A stretch of DNA of 64,000 nt from Perca fluviatilis (lineage: Eukaryota > Chordata > Actinopteri > Perciformes > Percidae). Positions 45,125 to 60,100 of this stretch are shown here, one piece after another. Made by a program: the position numbers and the translations under genes. The notes beneath the pieces are model-generated. The model saw nothing but the letters and a program-made list of their open reading frames with translations. It was not told where the DNA came from and searched no databases. The stretch lies in NCBI RefSeq assembly GCF_010015445.1, contig NC_053112.1:3368749-3432748 (forward strand). Reading direction: 5' to 3'. How positions within the stretch are numbered: position 1 is the stretch's first letter; each line of letters begins with the position of its first letter.

Positions 45125-48100
45125 GTAAAGCATTGTCACAGTTTAGTATGTTGGAAAGTCAAAAAGTCCTAGTATATTATCTCAAAAACATGACATGGTG
45201 CCTTATGTGTCGAGAACAAACCTACCACACCACCAAGAGAAGGTTTGAACCAAGCCCCCAGGAAGAGCTCCATGTCTAAAAGCCACCATGGGCTTAGTGG
45301 ATAACGGGGGTACTGCACCCCATGGCCCAGAGAGACTTCTCACATAGACATTACATTACCCTATATTTCAGTGGATCATTTGTATACATATATGCTAAGT
45401 GTGTGTATAGTTACAGTATATACACACACCTTATATATGCTAAGTGTGTGTATAGTTGTAGTATATACAGAAGCATAGTATAGGGTATGTGTGTGTATAG
45501 TTTACAGTATATACACACAGCATATATGCTGATATGTGTGTATAGTGGTTACATACATACACAACAGCTTATATATGCTAAGTGTGTGTATAGTTACAGT
45601 ATATACACACAGCTTATATATGCTAAGTGTGTGTATAGTTACAGTATATACACACAGCTCATATATGCTAAGTGTGTGTATAGTTACAGTATATACACAC
45701 AGCTTATATATGCTAAGTGTGTGTATAGTTACAGTATATACACACAGCTTATATATGCTAAGTGTGTGTATAGTTACAGTATATACAGTTCTCTCGACTG
45801 CCGAAGGCAAACTTCTCCTATGTGTATATTATAGGGCTGGGCGATATGGAGAAAATCAGATATCACGATATTTTTGACCAAATATCTCGATATCGATTCC
45901 ACAATTGTAGTGTGGACTATTGGTGCTTTCGCAAATTATTTACACAATGAGAGTTTAGATAAATAATCATCAGTAATGTGGATATCAAGATGCATAATCA
46001 CTTTTTAGCGTGTTTATCAACGCAGTTCGGCCTGCTTTGACCTACATTACATGTGAACTTTCGTCGTAGCGAGTAGTATGAAAGGATGTGAGTCTGCAGA
46101 GGGAGGTTTGTGAGGTGGAGGATGATGGGTCAAACAGGACTTTCACTTTCACTTTTTTTGGTTAATGTTGTTTTTTAAGCCTCCCCCGATGTTTCTTTCC
46201 TAAACCCAACCGGTTATTGTTTTCCTAAGCGTGTGACGTTGGACCTGCCGTACGAAGCAGCTCGATTGGTTGTGGTCAGGCATTTGACCTTGAGTGGTTA
46301 AGGTTAGGATAGCCGATTGGTCAGGGGATCGGACCTGAACACATGGGGTTACGTTACCTTACGTTCTCGTGGAAGCCTGGCCAATAAATGCTATTGAAAG
46401 GCGGGTCTTGGCGTGGCCATAGTGGGATTCGTAATATCGTCCACTGTAAACAGCGTAGACATACACGTGGATAGCTCAAAATGAGTACAGATAACACGCC
46501 ACTTGACTTTAGGAAAGTGGCGTGTATGTTTACACAAAGTCATGTTGCCATGTTGGAACATGACATCACTTCACTGTAATGCAGCCTCTAAAACCAGTAG
46601 AAGACCCTTATGTCGTATCACGATATTATGATATCCAAAATCTAAGACAAAATCTAGTCTCATATCACGACATCGATATATTGCCCTGCTCTATTATATT
46701 ATCTTAATGTACGTATCGTATCGTATCTTACCTTATTGTATCTTATAGTATCATATCTTACATTATGACATATCTCGTCTTATCTGATCTTAGCCAAGGT
46801 GGAGCTGTCTGCTGCGTTGGAAACCGTTGCTAAGGAAGTCCTGGTCATGGCCGTGGCGCCGGTGGGGGATGTTTCTCCGGTGAACGTCGTTTCTGAAGTC
46901 ACCAAAGAACCGTCTGCGGGTAAAACTGAAGAACCCAAGGAGACCTCGAGCAAGAAGAAGAAGTCCAAGAACAAAGCGGAGCCAGGTGAGTCACGCTAAC
47001 GCGACATCACTTCCTGTTGACAAATGGCCGCTGATTTGAATTACAGAGAAATGTGAAAATCTGCAAAACTGGTTTCTTTCTGCTGTCATGTTCAGCCGTA
47101 ACTGTAACGTTTAAAGATATAAAGTTAGACACGGAGGTCCCACATATCTGTCCCACCTCCCACCCCGCTGTTAAAAAGTTACTAAGTAACTTTTACTTTC
47201 ATCAAAGTTCATCAAAGTAATAGTACTTTAACTTAAGTAGAATATTTCTGTACTCTGTCAAATTAAAACAGATATTTCATAGAGTGTATAAAACCTGTTC
47301 CTTTTATCCAAATATTATATTTATAATGTGTATTCTTTGCTTGTGTCTGGGCCCCTTTTACAAAAGCTTCAAACAGCAGCGTGTCCCATTTCCCATATCT
47401 GCATTATGTCTTCTGATTGTACTTGTCTTTAAACTTTTGTGAATAAACTGAACTGAGCTGAACGCAGGGCTGTGTGTTGTCCTGGTTTCTCTTTAAGTGA
47501 GCAACTCTGCAGACTCGTCCCTGCTGCTGCCGTACGGCGAACTGCTGTCCGCCGTGTCCACCATGACGCTCAGTGACCACGAGATGCACAAACTCACCGA
47601 GGTCCTGAACCAGAAGGCTGGAGTCCGCCACGAATCCTGGCAGCTGGTAGATACAACTCAGACACAACATACAACAAACCGTAACATATGACCGAGTACA
47701 CTAAAGACTTAATCATAAGTATAGGAACATCTGCTCCAGTATGGTATATTAGTAATTCAAGTCAACATAAATATTTTATATATAGAGTAGGCTTTTCGGA
47801 CAATACATTTATCAACTAACTGCTAACTATTCTCACATTGCCAGACCTTCCTCCACAGAGCTGTGGTGGAAGTTCTGGCTAGTCCACACAGCATCCCGGG
47901 ATGGGAGGAAAACGTGCTCTGGTTTATTGGCATTTCTTTAAACCAATCACAATCATCGTGGGCGGCGCTAAGCTCCAGACGGAGCCACGGTGCCTCTGCT
48001 AAATAGTTTCTAGAGGGAAGGAACTTGTTTTGGTGGAACATGTGGACGTTCAAAAGTAGTTTTAGTCGTGCAACAGAAAACTCCGATTGGACAGATAGTC

Positions 48101-51100
48101 TAGCTAGCTGTTAGACAGACAGACAGACAGACAGACAGATAGTCTAGCTAGCTGTCTGGATTTACCCTGCAGAATTCTGAGGAGCAGTTAACCATAGTCC
48201 TCACAAATCCACCGGAGGTTAGAACGCCAACACACAGAAGACATGCATCTGTCGGAACCCTAGGTGGCCGCAGAGCCAGTGTTGGGAAAGTTCACTTTCT
48301 ACATGAACTAGTTCAAAGTTCAGTTCGCAAATTTTGAAATGAACTAGTTCAGTTCATAGTTCATACTTCAACATTTTGAACTAAGTTCACAGTTCTTTTT
48401 TTCCATATGTTGCTGCAAGCTATTATTTTTCCAAATTATTGCCACAGCCCATATAGAACCACAGACAGAAATTATTATAGTTTTAACACTTAAACTATGC
48501 GTCAGATTTTGTCTTCATATTCAATCAGTCCAACGTGCCGTTTCAGGTTTGCTGTGGATGTGACTGAAGTGCGGATTTTCTTTTTGAAAGCCTGCGGGCA
48601 AAGTTTCCCAAGAAATGAAAGATTTTTCGCATCCTCACCGACGTTTTTTTCCGTTTAAATGATCATATGAAGCCTCCACGCTGCTTGTTGTTTTGATGAC
48701 CCATGCGGTGGTGCGACACTGGCGGCTGGTGTTGCCAGATTGGGTGTTTTTTCTGCTACATATGAAGGCCCGTTTACGGTGTGTTTTAGCCGTGGTTTTG
48801 GCCTGGAAGGCTCTCTAGAAATCTGGCACCCTATTGGACGAAGTTAAACTGAGAGAGCGTGGTGTTCACAGACACCAAAATGAAGGAGTTCACAGTAATG
48901 TTCATCAGGCAGTAATATGGTACGTTCAGTTCGCCCAAAATATGAACGAGTTCACGAACTATCGTTCAATGAACGCGTTCAGGTACAATATCCAGAGCAA
49001 TCCCTTAAATGAATCTCCGTCGATATAGACTACTAATGACCTGAAAGCAGCTGTAGTGTGAAATATTCTCCATGTTGATGAAAGCTTTTAACCCTCCTGT
49101 TGTCCTCGGGTCAAATTTGACCCATTTTCTTAAAGATTTGGGCTTTTCCGCCTTTAATTTGACAGGACAGCTAGGTGAGAAAGGGGAGACATGCAGGAAA
49201 TCGTCACAGGTCGGATTCTAACCCTGGACCTTTGCATCGAGGTATATACCTCTCAGTGTATGTGCGCCTGCTCTAACCCAGCCACAAATTTGACCCATTT
49301 TCAAAAAGTTTCTATATCAGAAATTTGGGTTTTCTTTCAAACAAATTGTCAAAAAGAAATAACGTGGATGGTTCCCTACAACGGGTATAGTGATAAAAGT
49401 GTTGAAAAGACGACCAAAACCCAGAAAAACTAAAAACTGCACGGTCGACAGGAAGACAACACACAAGGCTTAAATATATTTAATTTATCAAACAGTAAAG
49501 TTGATTCTGTTTGACTTGTTAGGCCTGTCAGAAAGGAGACCCGCTGTCCAATCTGAAGAAACAGCTGGAGGAGAAAGAGAAGCTGCTGACCGCCGAGCAG
49601 GAGAGCGCCGCCACCGCCAAGACTCGCCTCCGAGACATCAGCAAGGTGAGCCAGCCAGCAAGATCTGTCCCTTCAGCTCTGCTGATTGGTCAAGGGTTGC
49701 CATGGACGCAGTTCTGATCACTCTGGAGGGCATTCATCAATCTTCAGAAAGAAGTCCAAAAAAATGCTTTGTAAAGCATCGTTGTTATAGCCTGACCAGC
49801 CAGACCCACACCCAGATGTTGGGTTTGGGAACTCCCCATTGGTCAGGCCTCAATCCGAGGGGCGGGACAAATGGTTGTCTTTCACATTCCCCTCTGCACA
49901 CAATAGGATAACGCTACAACCAACCAGAGCAATGCTAGCTGGTAGATTAAACTTTAAACTCCCAACACATCTTCCTTTTTTAAGAATGACTTCAGTGCCA
50001 TTCTTTGTTCTTTTCTCAAAGAAAAGTTTAACTCCAAGTCTTCCAGAGTCGCGGCCAAAGCCGAGTCCAAAGACCGCTGTTCGCCAGCAGCAGCGGCCAT
50101 CTTCTTTGTTTTCAAGTAGCAGGTAATTCACGCCATTATGTTAAGCCCCGCTCACCGACTCTATACACGATGTGATTGGGCCGGGTAGAATTTGGTTTTT
50201 CCAGCTCGCAAGCCAATGGAGAGTTGCTAGACGACCCTAGTCGCTTAAAGTGCCCATATTATGAAAAAAACACTTTTTCTGGGATTTGGGGTGTTATTTT
50301 GTGTCTCTGGTGCTTCCACACACATACACACTTTGAAAAAAATCCAGCTGAAACGAGCTGGCTAACCGCAACCGTTAGCATGCTACCTCGTTCTCAATAG
50401 CAAAGCACTGCTACAACACACACAAGTTCACCATAATCTCCAAAAGAACTACTTCCATGTGCTCCCTGGTTTAGAAGAAGTCTCCCAGCTGATCCTGCCT
50501 TGGAACTGACTGAAGTTGGAGAAACAGCCTTTCTTTTACTGTCTATGGAGCTAGCTGACATGATCTACGATCTGAGCTACTGAGCATGTGCGAGTGCAAT
50601 CAAAGATAGTACAGAAGAAGAAAAGAGGTCTCACTCTGTAGCTAAAACAGAGACCTGAACACAGGGTGAAAAGAGGAGCTGCAGCACTGAGAGAGAGCTG
50701 TGCAGTACAACAAAAATATGGTGTTTTTTGATAATGAAACCATGTAAACTTATTCTGGTACAAACTTAAAATACAATTATGAACCTGAAAATTATCATTA
50801 TATGGGCGCTTTAAGACCTACAGTTTTTCATAGGAAGAAGTCAAGAAGTTACTGGCTTGCCGTGTTTCCTTCTACAGGAACTTGGTGCAGAGAAATCCAA
50901 GACGGCGTCTTTGGATGCCCGTCTGAAGGCAGAGCTGAGTGCTCAGGTTCAGAAAGTCGACGCCATGCGGGCCAAAATGGAGGCAGCTAACCAGGAACAC
51001 CTGAAACATACGCAGCAGCTCAACCAGAAGGTATGGTTCAACTCACTTTAAATTCTTTAGTGGGTCATCAAAGCAAGCTTCAAGTCAAGTCTAAAGTTCT

Positions 51101-54100
51101 TGAAGGCAAGTCCAAGTAATTTTCTGATTTATTTAGGACATTAATCAACATCTCTGTAAATGTGCCAGTGTTAGCCAGCTGGCTAATTTTCAACTGTAGT
51201 CCTTAGGTCAGATGTTTTGAGACCAGAGCAACAGGAAACAGCAAGACATCAGTACAGGATACATGCCATTGTATGCACTTTGTGCAAAACAAAGTCTGAT
51301 TGATTAGTAATGCTGAAATAGTCTTTAGATAGTTGCATGCAGTATGGACGCCACTGTAAAGCTACTCAAGATGGGCTTCTCTCATTGGTCAACTCGTGGT
51401 TGATCACATGATGAATAAGTGTGGCCCTGATCTCATCAGAGATGGCTCTCCTTCTTCCTCCTCCTCCTCCTCATCCCATGTCTCCTCCTCCTCCTCCTCC
51501 TCCTCTCCTTGCTCTCTGTCTATTGTTGGCATCCATTGTTCAAAACAGGTAATCTGACCTTTGACCTCTGTATAGGCCTATACTAAATCAGTGATTGGTT
51601 AGTGTTCAGTTATGACATACTGTGTTTGTACATGTGAGGAGTGTGTGTGTGTGTGTGTGCCCTGGTAAATAAGTGTAGCATTTTGATTGGTTGTGTTTGG
51701 AAAAGGAATGCAAGTCACTTCCTGATAGATTTTTGTGTCTTAGGTAGAGAATTGTGTGTAATGTTTTGAAAAAAGTGTTTTATGCCATTAGAAACTGAGT
51801 GAAAGGCTGAGAAATAGCTCCTGGTTTTGGAGATTTGGGGTGTAGTTTTGCACTTTGAGTGAGAGGTTTCAAAAATGTTGTGACATGAAAATATTTTGTG
51901 TGTAAGCAGTTGGAGAAAACTGTAAGTCTCAGGTGTGGAGTTATGGCTAACGAGTTGTTAGCTGGCACGGATATGCAACGTGTATGACGTGTAGCTAACT
52001 GGTTGTTAAACTGGAACAGATCGGGAGTCTTCAGGACCAGTTGGAGAACGGTCCGAATGCTCAGCTGGCCCGACTGCAGCAGGAGAACTCCATCCTCCGA
52101 GACGCCTTGAACCAGGCAACCAGCCAGGCCGAGAGCAGGTAACACAACCAGGCCATCAGCCAGGCCGAGAGCAGGTAACACAACCAGGCCACCAGCCAGG
52201 CCGAGAGCAGGTAACAAAACCAGGCCACCAGCCAGGCCGAGAGCAGGTAACACAACCAAGCAAACCAGCCAGGCCGAGAGCAGGTAACACAACCAGGCAA
52301 CCAGCCAGGCCGAGAGCAGGTAACACAACCAGGCAACCAGCCAGGCTGAGAGCAGGTAACACACAAGTCACGTCAAGTCTGTACGTTGGTAAAGTACCCA
52401 TGAGCAGCATCGGCCATTGCTATACATTCATCCAACAAGTTCTCCAACCTCTAACTCATTGCCGATTTTAGACCCTTTTTAAGGGGGCTAAAGCACCCCT
52501 AAATTTCATCTCAGCTCCCCTAAAAATTATAATAATAAAAAACAATAATAAAAAAATATTTAAAATCTATTTTAATGCTTTAAGTTAGAGTTTGCGAACT
52601 TGTCTGTTAGTTACAGAGGACAAACAATTACAAGTTCAAAAGCCTTGAAACAGATGTAATATCCTGGGTGTCTGTCGCCGATGCTACGCACCTGGAACCC
52701 CATCAAGGAAAGGGTTAACAGAAACGTGGCATTGGCCAATCAGAGGAGGTTATGATGTCAGAGTCCCGCCTTTGGCTGAGTCTCTATCTGGTCTGTCAGA
52801 GGGAGAGCAGGAGACGGTTGTGTAGTTTAAAGTTGGTCGTCCCCAGAGAAGAAGTTGGTAATTTCATGGCACAGATTAGAACCCAAATTGAAATGTAAGC
52901 GACTAAAATTGCTGAATGTTAGAACATTGTGTCAAATTGGTCGTTATTACTGAGACTTATAAAGTGTCCCTCCCTAAAGGTCTGATCTTAGAATCGCCCC
53001 TGCTCTAACTTGTGTCATATCGGAGTTATCAGTTTATAAATTGTACGTAGCATTCACGCCAACATCCAGCTTAATTAGGGCAAACAGTAAGAAGCACACA
53101 GACAGTGACGGGACTCCACGGTGCATTCATGTGCACATCGTAAACTCAGAGACACTCAAACCGTTAGTGTAATGTTCATTTCTGCCATCTAGTGGCTCTC
53201 ATTGTGGCATTGCCGTCCCTGCTGCAAAAAAAATAGTTGAATCATGGATTTTGGAGAATCATGACACCCCTGTTAGATACTCACCAACAGAGTCTGAAGC
53301 TCTCTGATTGGCTGGTTCTTACAGCAATGCTCTCTGGGACTCGTAGTTGACGTAGAGTTTACTGCTGTCCATCTACCAACTGTGCCTCTACCATCCTGTG
53401 TGACCCTAACTCTCCCTGCAGGCAGAATGCGGAGCTGGCCCGTCTCAGGCAGGACTGCGTCCGTCTGGGTCGAGAGTTGACCGAGCGTACCGACGCGCTG
53501 CGGGCCGACGAAGAGCGCCGGAAGAGTCTGGAGGCCAAGATGGCCGCCGCCGAGCAAGAACTAGCCAAAGCCCAGGTCAGAAACACAAACCCACCAGCTA
53601 CATTTGTAGTTTCCTTTTTTTAACCCTTGTGTTGCCTTCCCGTGATCGAACGTTTTTGTCACTTTTTCTGACGTTTGTCACTTTTTTCAATGTTCTTTTA
53701 TAAAAAAAACATTCAAATGCTATAAAATTGAATAAAACTTGCGGAGAGCATTGAATGGAGCCATCCACGTTATTTCTTCTGAAAATTCGGTATAGAAACT
53801 TTTTGAAAATGGGTCAAATTTGGGTCAAATTTGACCCGAGGACAACAGGACGGTTAAAGAACCAATATAACGTTGGAGCTGCTGCTAAGTGACCCGTGTT
53901 TTCTGTCTGTTTGTGCAGCTGGCCCGTGAGGACACTGAGCGCGCTCTGCAGAAGCGACTGGAGGAAGTGCGTTTGGAGCTGAACGCATCAAAGCAGGAAG
54001 CTGCTGCCGTTAGCGGTGAGTGTTTTCTGTTAGCATGCAGCTAACTCAGACCTGTGGTTTCAACAATGCTAACAAATGCTAACCAGCTCTGTAATAAGAG

Positions 54101-57100
54101 AAGCTTGATTTGTTTGTGTTTTTGCTTCCAGAGTCTATTAGTCCAAACCATAGACTGTATCTAAGATGGCCGCCGCATCTCCACACAAACATAAAGTAAA
54201 GAGAAGTTAGTCTCTGAGCGGGGATGAGTAATGTTACAACAAACCCTTTTCTCCCCGGTTGTGAAAACATCCAAAAACTGACTGAAATATATTGTGATAT
54301 TGTGGCTTTAGCTGAGCTAATGTTAACTTGTTTGCTCGATAACTGATCAACTAGCTACCTAACGTTAGCTACCAATACAAATTGAATCAAGGAAACGTAA
54401 TTATGTGGGTGAAACTGCAGCTATTTTACCAGAATGACATGAATAAACGTTATTAAACGTGGATAAAACTGTAACCTATCCTATCTGTATTTTAATCGGC
54501 AATCGTGTTAAACAATGAAAACTACAACTCCCATAATGCCACTTCACGACGTCATCAAAAGTCTGTGTTTACATCCATCGTTTTGATTGAGAGACCGTCT
54601 AGCGGCAGAAAATTACATGTTGTATGTTTAAACAGTCTATGCATCTACCCCTGGTCCATACCAAGTGTATCTCACATCTATGTCTTAGTCCGGAAGTTAT
54701 CACAGGAACTAACCCATTCCCTTCAGCACACCTTCTGTGTTCCCATCATGTCCAAATGTACCAGAAACTAACTCGTTTTCCTGCTCTTTGTATCTCAGAG
54801 CAGCAGGGGGCGCTGGAGTCCAGAGAGACTGAACTGCAGGAGCTCAAGGTCCAGCTGGAGAACCAGGCTGCAGTCCAGGTAATAACCTGAATACCTCACC
54901 TTCAAGGTCTGGCTACACCACAGATGCATTCTGGGTTGTTTGCATTTCTTTAAACCAATCACAACAGTCTCGGGCGGCGCTAAGCTCCGGACGCATCGAT
55001 GGTGGCTCTGGGTTAGAGGGTTATAGCTACGGCGACGACAGTTGAGTTTAGACACCAAAACAACTTGTTAAGTTTAGGAGAAAGATCACGGTTTGGGTTA
55101 AAAACACTCCCGAGGAACAAACACTTGTTTCCTGGATGAAAGTATTAAAGTTATATTATTATATTAGCCTAGATTTTGCCAGATTTTGTGTAAGTTTGCG
55201 TAACTTCCGGCCGTAGCTGTGGTTAGGTTAGAGTTAAAATGCAATGGGTCAAATGTGACCCGAGGACAACAGGAGGGTTAAATGGAGGTAACTTGTTCTG
55301 AAACAGAGAATAGACATCTCCCGAGCTCGTTGCGTTTTGTGAATTTATTACAAACTTTCCTCCACAGCGACTTCTTGTAGTTTCAGCCACCCATTTCCCC
55401 GAGCTTCTCTCTGGCAGGAGACCGTTGAAAATGTGTTAATTGTTGTAACTTTCCAACTTGTGTGCGTGCAGGTGGAGCGGTCGTCTGAAGTGGAGCAGCT
55501 GAAGAACAGGTAACTCTCCTGCTCTCACTTTACTAAACTAATACCTGAGTGTAGACGTTGTGTCGGACTGTAGTTTGACTTCCTGTCTTACTTCCTGTCA
55601 GTGTGCAGCGCAGAGACGAGCAGGTCGTCTCACTGGAGGCGGAGCTCACTCAGCTGAGGGCGGAGCTACAGCTGCTGACATCATCACAGTCACAGAGGTC
55701 AGAAACACAGAACACACACACTTGATGTTGATATCATATACATACAACTAACTAACTTTTTGGATCAAGTCTAGGAGTAGGGCTGGGCGATATGGAGAAA
55801 ATCAGATATCACGATATTTTTGACCAAATACCTCGATATCGATACCGTAACGATATTGTAGTGGTGACTATCGGTGCTTTCACAAAATATTTACACAATG
55901 AGATTTTTGATAAATAATCATCAGTAATGTGGATATAATGACTAAGTGGGTAAAGGCAAATAATAGAACAGTTACAACAGTCTGGTAAGTTCAGAAAAGT
56001 ACATCACTTTACTGTAATGCAGCCTTTAAAACCAGGAAAAGAAACTTATGCCATATTACAATATTACGATATCCAAAATCTAAGACGATATCTAGTCTCA
56101 TATCCAGGGCATGAAGTTAACTTTTTTGACCACCAGCCACTTTTTTTTTTGCATCATAAAAGGTGAAAAACAGGACTTGCTGTGTCTCTATGATCCTGTC
56201 CTATTCATGGTAGCCTACTCGTGGACATTGCGTACGTGCTGTAGTAGGGGGCTGGCCTTGATAATACTGCATGGGGGTCTGGTGTTGGCTCGTTACACCA
56301 CTGCATATAAGAGATGAGAGGACAACATCAGGAGTAGCCTACGCGCACCACAACAACAAAACACTGGTGAATGTGGACCATAACACATGAGTTGTTGCAA
56401 AGAAGTTGCAACTTTTTTGTATAGTTCTTAAAAATAAAAAAGGAAATAAAAAGGAAACTTGTTTTGGGGAGAATAATAATTGGTACTATTAATTAATTTT
56501 CTGGGCTGAGATTTCCTAGGAACCTTACCAAAAAGGCTCAGGCTGATGATGTTGGTATAATAATTTAAGACACAAAATAATAATTTATTGAATTAATCAA
56601 ATCGAACATATGTGTCAGTGGCTTGTTGATCTTTACATTGTTAGTTAATTTCCTAGGTCTCATCTGCGTTTTTTCCTGCATCCACCGTGTGTGATTTTTT
56701 GTGTGTGTGTGTGATTGTGTGCGCGTCAGTTGCGGGGGAAACGGAGCAACAGCCCCGCCCGCTGCAGACAGCTGACAAGATGAAACAGCAGCAACGTTCA
56801 GAGACTTAAAGTGATGGTTTTCGACACTTAGGTCTTTCATGACCTGCGACGCGCAACCCCCGAAGCTTTTTCACCTGGGTCTAACATTGGGCAGTTAAGC
56901 GTAGAGTAGCGTTAGCCACTGAATAGCTTAGCGGGCTAATTGACCACGTTTGATGTCTTAATTGACCCACTAATAATGACGACCGAATGATACAAGGTCT
57001 ACACTAGTATATATAGGTTATGCACTCATAAAACGATGGATTGGAAAGTTTGAAAGTACACCCGAAGTTTATGTAAATAACACTTGCCTGCTGGCTTCTG

Positions 57101-60100
57101 CTCTCTGCTGTTGTTGTTGCTGCTGTGAGTCTAACTGCAGGTAGCAGCAGCAACAGCAACAGAGAGCTGAGGAGAGCAGGCAAGTGTTCATAAACTTCTG
57201 GTGTACTTACAAACTTTCCAATCCATCGTTTTATGAGTGCATAACCTATTTGTACTAGTGTAGACCTTTGGTATCATTTCGGGCATTATTAGTGGGGTCA
57301 TTTACGAGATACAAACGTGGGTCCGTTAGCCCCTGCGCTAAGCTATTCAGCGGCTAACGCTACTCTACGCTAACTCTCCCAATGTTCGACCCAAGTGAAA
57401 AAAGCTTCTGGGGGGGTGTTTGGCTCGAGGTCATGGTGCAAAGGACCCTAGGGTAAATTACTCCGAACCATCACTTTAAGAGTAAAAACTCGTTACAGCT
57501 ACATTGATGTTACAATGTCTACAGGTTGGCAGGACGGTCTGAAAAGTGTTGCACGGTTTTTCGCTGTAGATTTTGTTGGTAATGTGAGATGTTCGAGTCA
57601 CACACGCGTCTCGTCTTCATAACAGAAACAAGTAAATTAATTTGACCCGTTCTCCCTCCCGCTTGGTCAGTGGCTGCGCGATAGGGAGCCCCGGCTGTCA
57701 ATCAATGTCTTCCAGTGATGCGGGCCCCTGATTGGACCAGGCCCGTAAGCAACCGCATTCCCTGCTTACTGATAGTTACGCATCTGAATCACTCAATTCT
57801 CATTGGCTACCCACCAAAGTGGCTGGTAGATTGACAGTGTTACCCACCAATTGCAAAATTTACCCACATTTGGCGTGTGGGCGGGTGTTAATTTCATGCC
57901 CTGCTCAAATCACGATATCGATATAATATCGATATATTGCCCAGCTCTATCTAGGAGATTTTTAAAGATACCAACCAATCAGATTTTTCTAGCCAAATTT
58001 TACTTCTTTTCCTCCTCTTTTATCTTCATCTCTGCAGCCTTCCTCTTTTGCTCTTAACTCCCAAAAAATATCTCCACGTTTGGTTCCTCTGGTTTGTTTC
58101 GTGCCGTTCCTTTTGTCTTGTCGGTTTCAACGTAGCTCGTAACCGATCCACACAAAACTGACGATAAGAAGAACAACAGACACTTCACACAATAAACTTG
58201 TCGCCTGAACAGGGACTTGAACCCTGGACCCTCAGATTAAAAGTCTGATGCTCTACCGACTGAGCTATCCAGGCTTCAATAAGCTGGGGCTCTGGATGAA
58301 TCAATCACCTGGACTCTAAATGGAAGTGTAATTCGGTGAAGACCATCAAGCTTTTGCCATTATCACCATCTTCTGGACAGGAGGAAGGTAGACCCTGATT
58401 TGCACATTGCCTGGTAACACCCATTTTTATGGCACAAACTGGTGGAAAATCAGCCAAAATCGGCCAAAAGCCAAAATGCACAACTCATTTATGGCCACAA
58501 GCAGACTGTGGACCTCCTGCAAACCTGCATGACGGATGACGAGAGTGAGAACTCCAGACATATCCCACAATCAAGCTGTCACCTTAAGGCCGGTTACACA
58601 CTGCCTGCGTGGCGTGAGCGTGGCGTTTCTGTTGCATGTCAGTTGCGTGTCAATTGTGTGGAGTGAACACAACAGTGCTGCTGCTACTAGCCTTGACCTG
58701 TATGTTTCCCATTGATAAAATGAAATACCATATTAAACACAAATATATACTGATCTGATTACAGCAAAGACAACGTCGGCAGTATTGACGGCAAAATAAG
58801 CGTTGGTTCTACTTCTAGCATGCACGCATTTTCGGCGCCTGAGGCGTGTCACACAGGCAGTGTGTAAGCTCTAACCCGTTAACATGGGAGCCCAAATATA
58901 AACGGACACGCCACGCAGCTGACACGCTCGAGAGACGCGTCCAGTGTGTAACCGGCCTAACTGGGACTTGAGCTGTGGTATTCTTTTTCGCTCAAAACAT
59001 AGAAAACCTAATGCAATTTTTGCGGCTCCAGGCCAATGAACATTCCTGCTGGTGGGTACCATAAAGCAGCTCTCCCTCTTCATCCATTCTATACTCTTGG
59101 TGTCCTCATGCAGAAGTTACAATCCGTAGTTTGAGCAAAAGCCCTCGTGCCAGCAAAAACTGCCTCATTTTTTTGCAGCCTGCCGATTCAAACAGACAAA
59201 GTGTTATTTCCTTCTTCATCACCTGTCAAACTGGCAAGTAACTTAACAACGTTAACCGCCAAAGGTCATTTTTACCCACATTTGGCAATTTAAAGCCCTG
59301 TCACAAGGTATAAAATCCTAGCCTGACCAGCCAGCCCCACATCAAGATGTCTGGTCTGGGAACTCACCATTGACGGAGCTCAATCCGAGGGTCAGGATAA
59401 ACGTTTGTCTTTCAAATTCCCTCTGCACGCAATAGGATAGCGCTCCAACCAGGCAGAGTAACGAAGAAGGTAGCGAAGCTAGTTGGTAGATTAAACTTTT
59501 GCCGTATCTGGTCGGCAAAACATCTTCCTTTTTTATGAATGACTTCAGAGCAGTTCTTTGTTCTTTTCTCAAAGAAAAGCTGAACTCCAAGTCTTCCAGA
59601 AGACCGCTGTTCACCAGCAGCAGCAGCAGCAGCAGCAGCCATAAGCCCCGCCCCCCCAACTCTATACACGATGTGATTGGCCTGACCAGAGTTTGGTTTT
59701 TCAAGCCAACGGAGAGTGTCTACACCCCCCTGGCTGCAAATTACATTTGCTGCCTCTAGATGTCTGGGCTAATAAAATCCTCCCATAGTGAGACAGTAGA
59801 AGAGTCAGAGTTTGATCACAGCGACATCTGGTGGCCGCTAGAGGAAATGCAGCTCAACACGTTCAATAAAAACTCAAATTTTGTGTCTTTGTGTCATCAG
59901 AGTGAAGGAGGAAGAAGAAGAAGAAGCAGCCGGTGAGCAGACGCAGAAAGATGTACGTTTGAATCCTCACAGTTTGACGCCAAAGATCGCTCTTTTCAAA
60001 GTACTTAAAGTCACGTTTCACATGTTTTAATGTGTTTTATCAGATTTATCAGCAGGACGTAGAACGGGGGGGGGGGGGAGGGGTCAAAGTCAACTTCACT

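Larger units (their letters stand above)
55778..57949. mobile_element. hAT-like element of the TAGGGCTGGGCGATA family, copy 3, with nested insertions
   Basis: Exact 8-bp duplication TCTAGGAG at 55770-55777 and 57950-57957. Ends TAGGGCTGGGCGATATGG / ATATTGCCCAGCTCTA. This copy proves the family's 8-bp duplication and termini. Confidence 0.93.

Noticed and set aside
52061..52410. Minus-strand open frames with CYLLSAWLVAW repeats that look like membrane helices
   Set aside because: Antisense reading of the RRBP1 36-bp donor array and exon.
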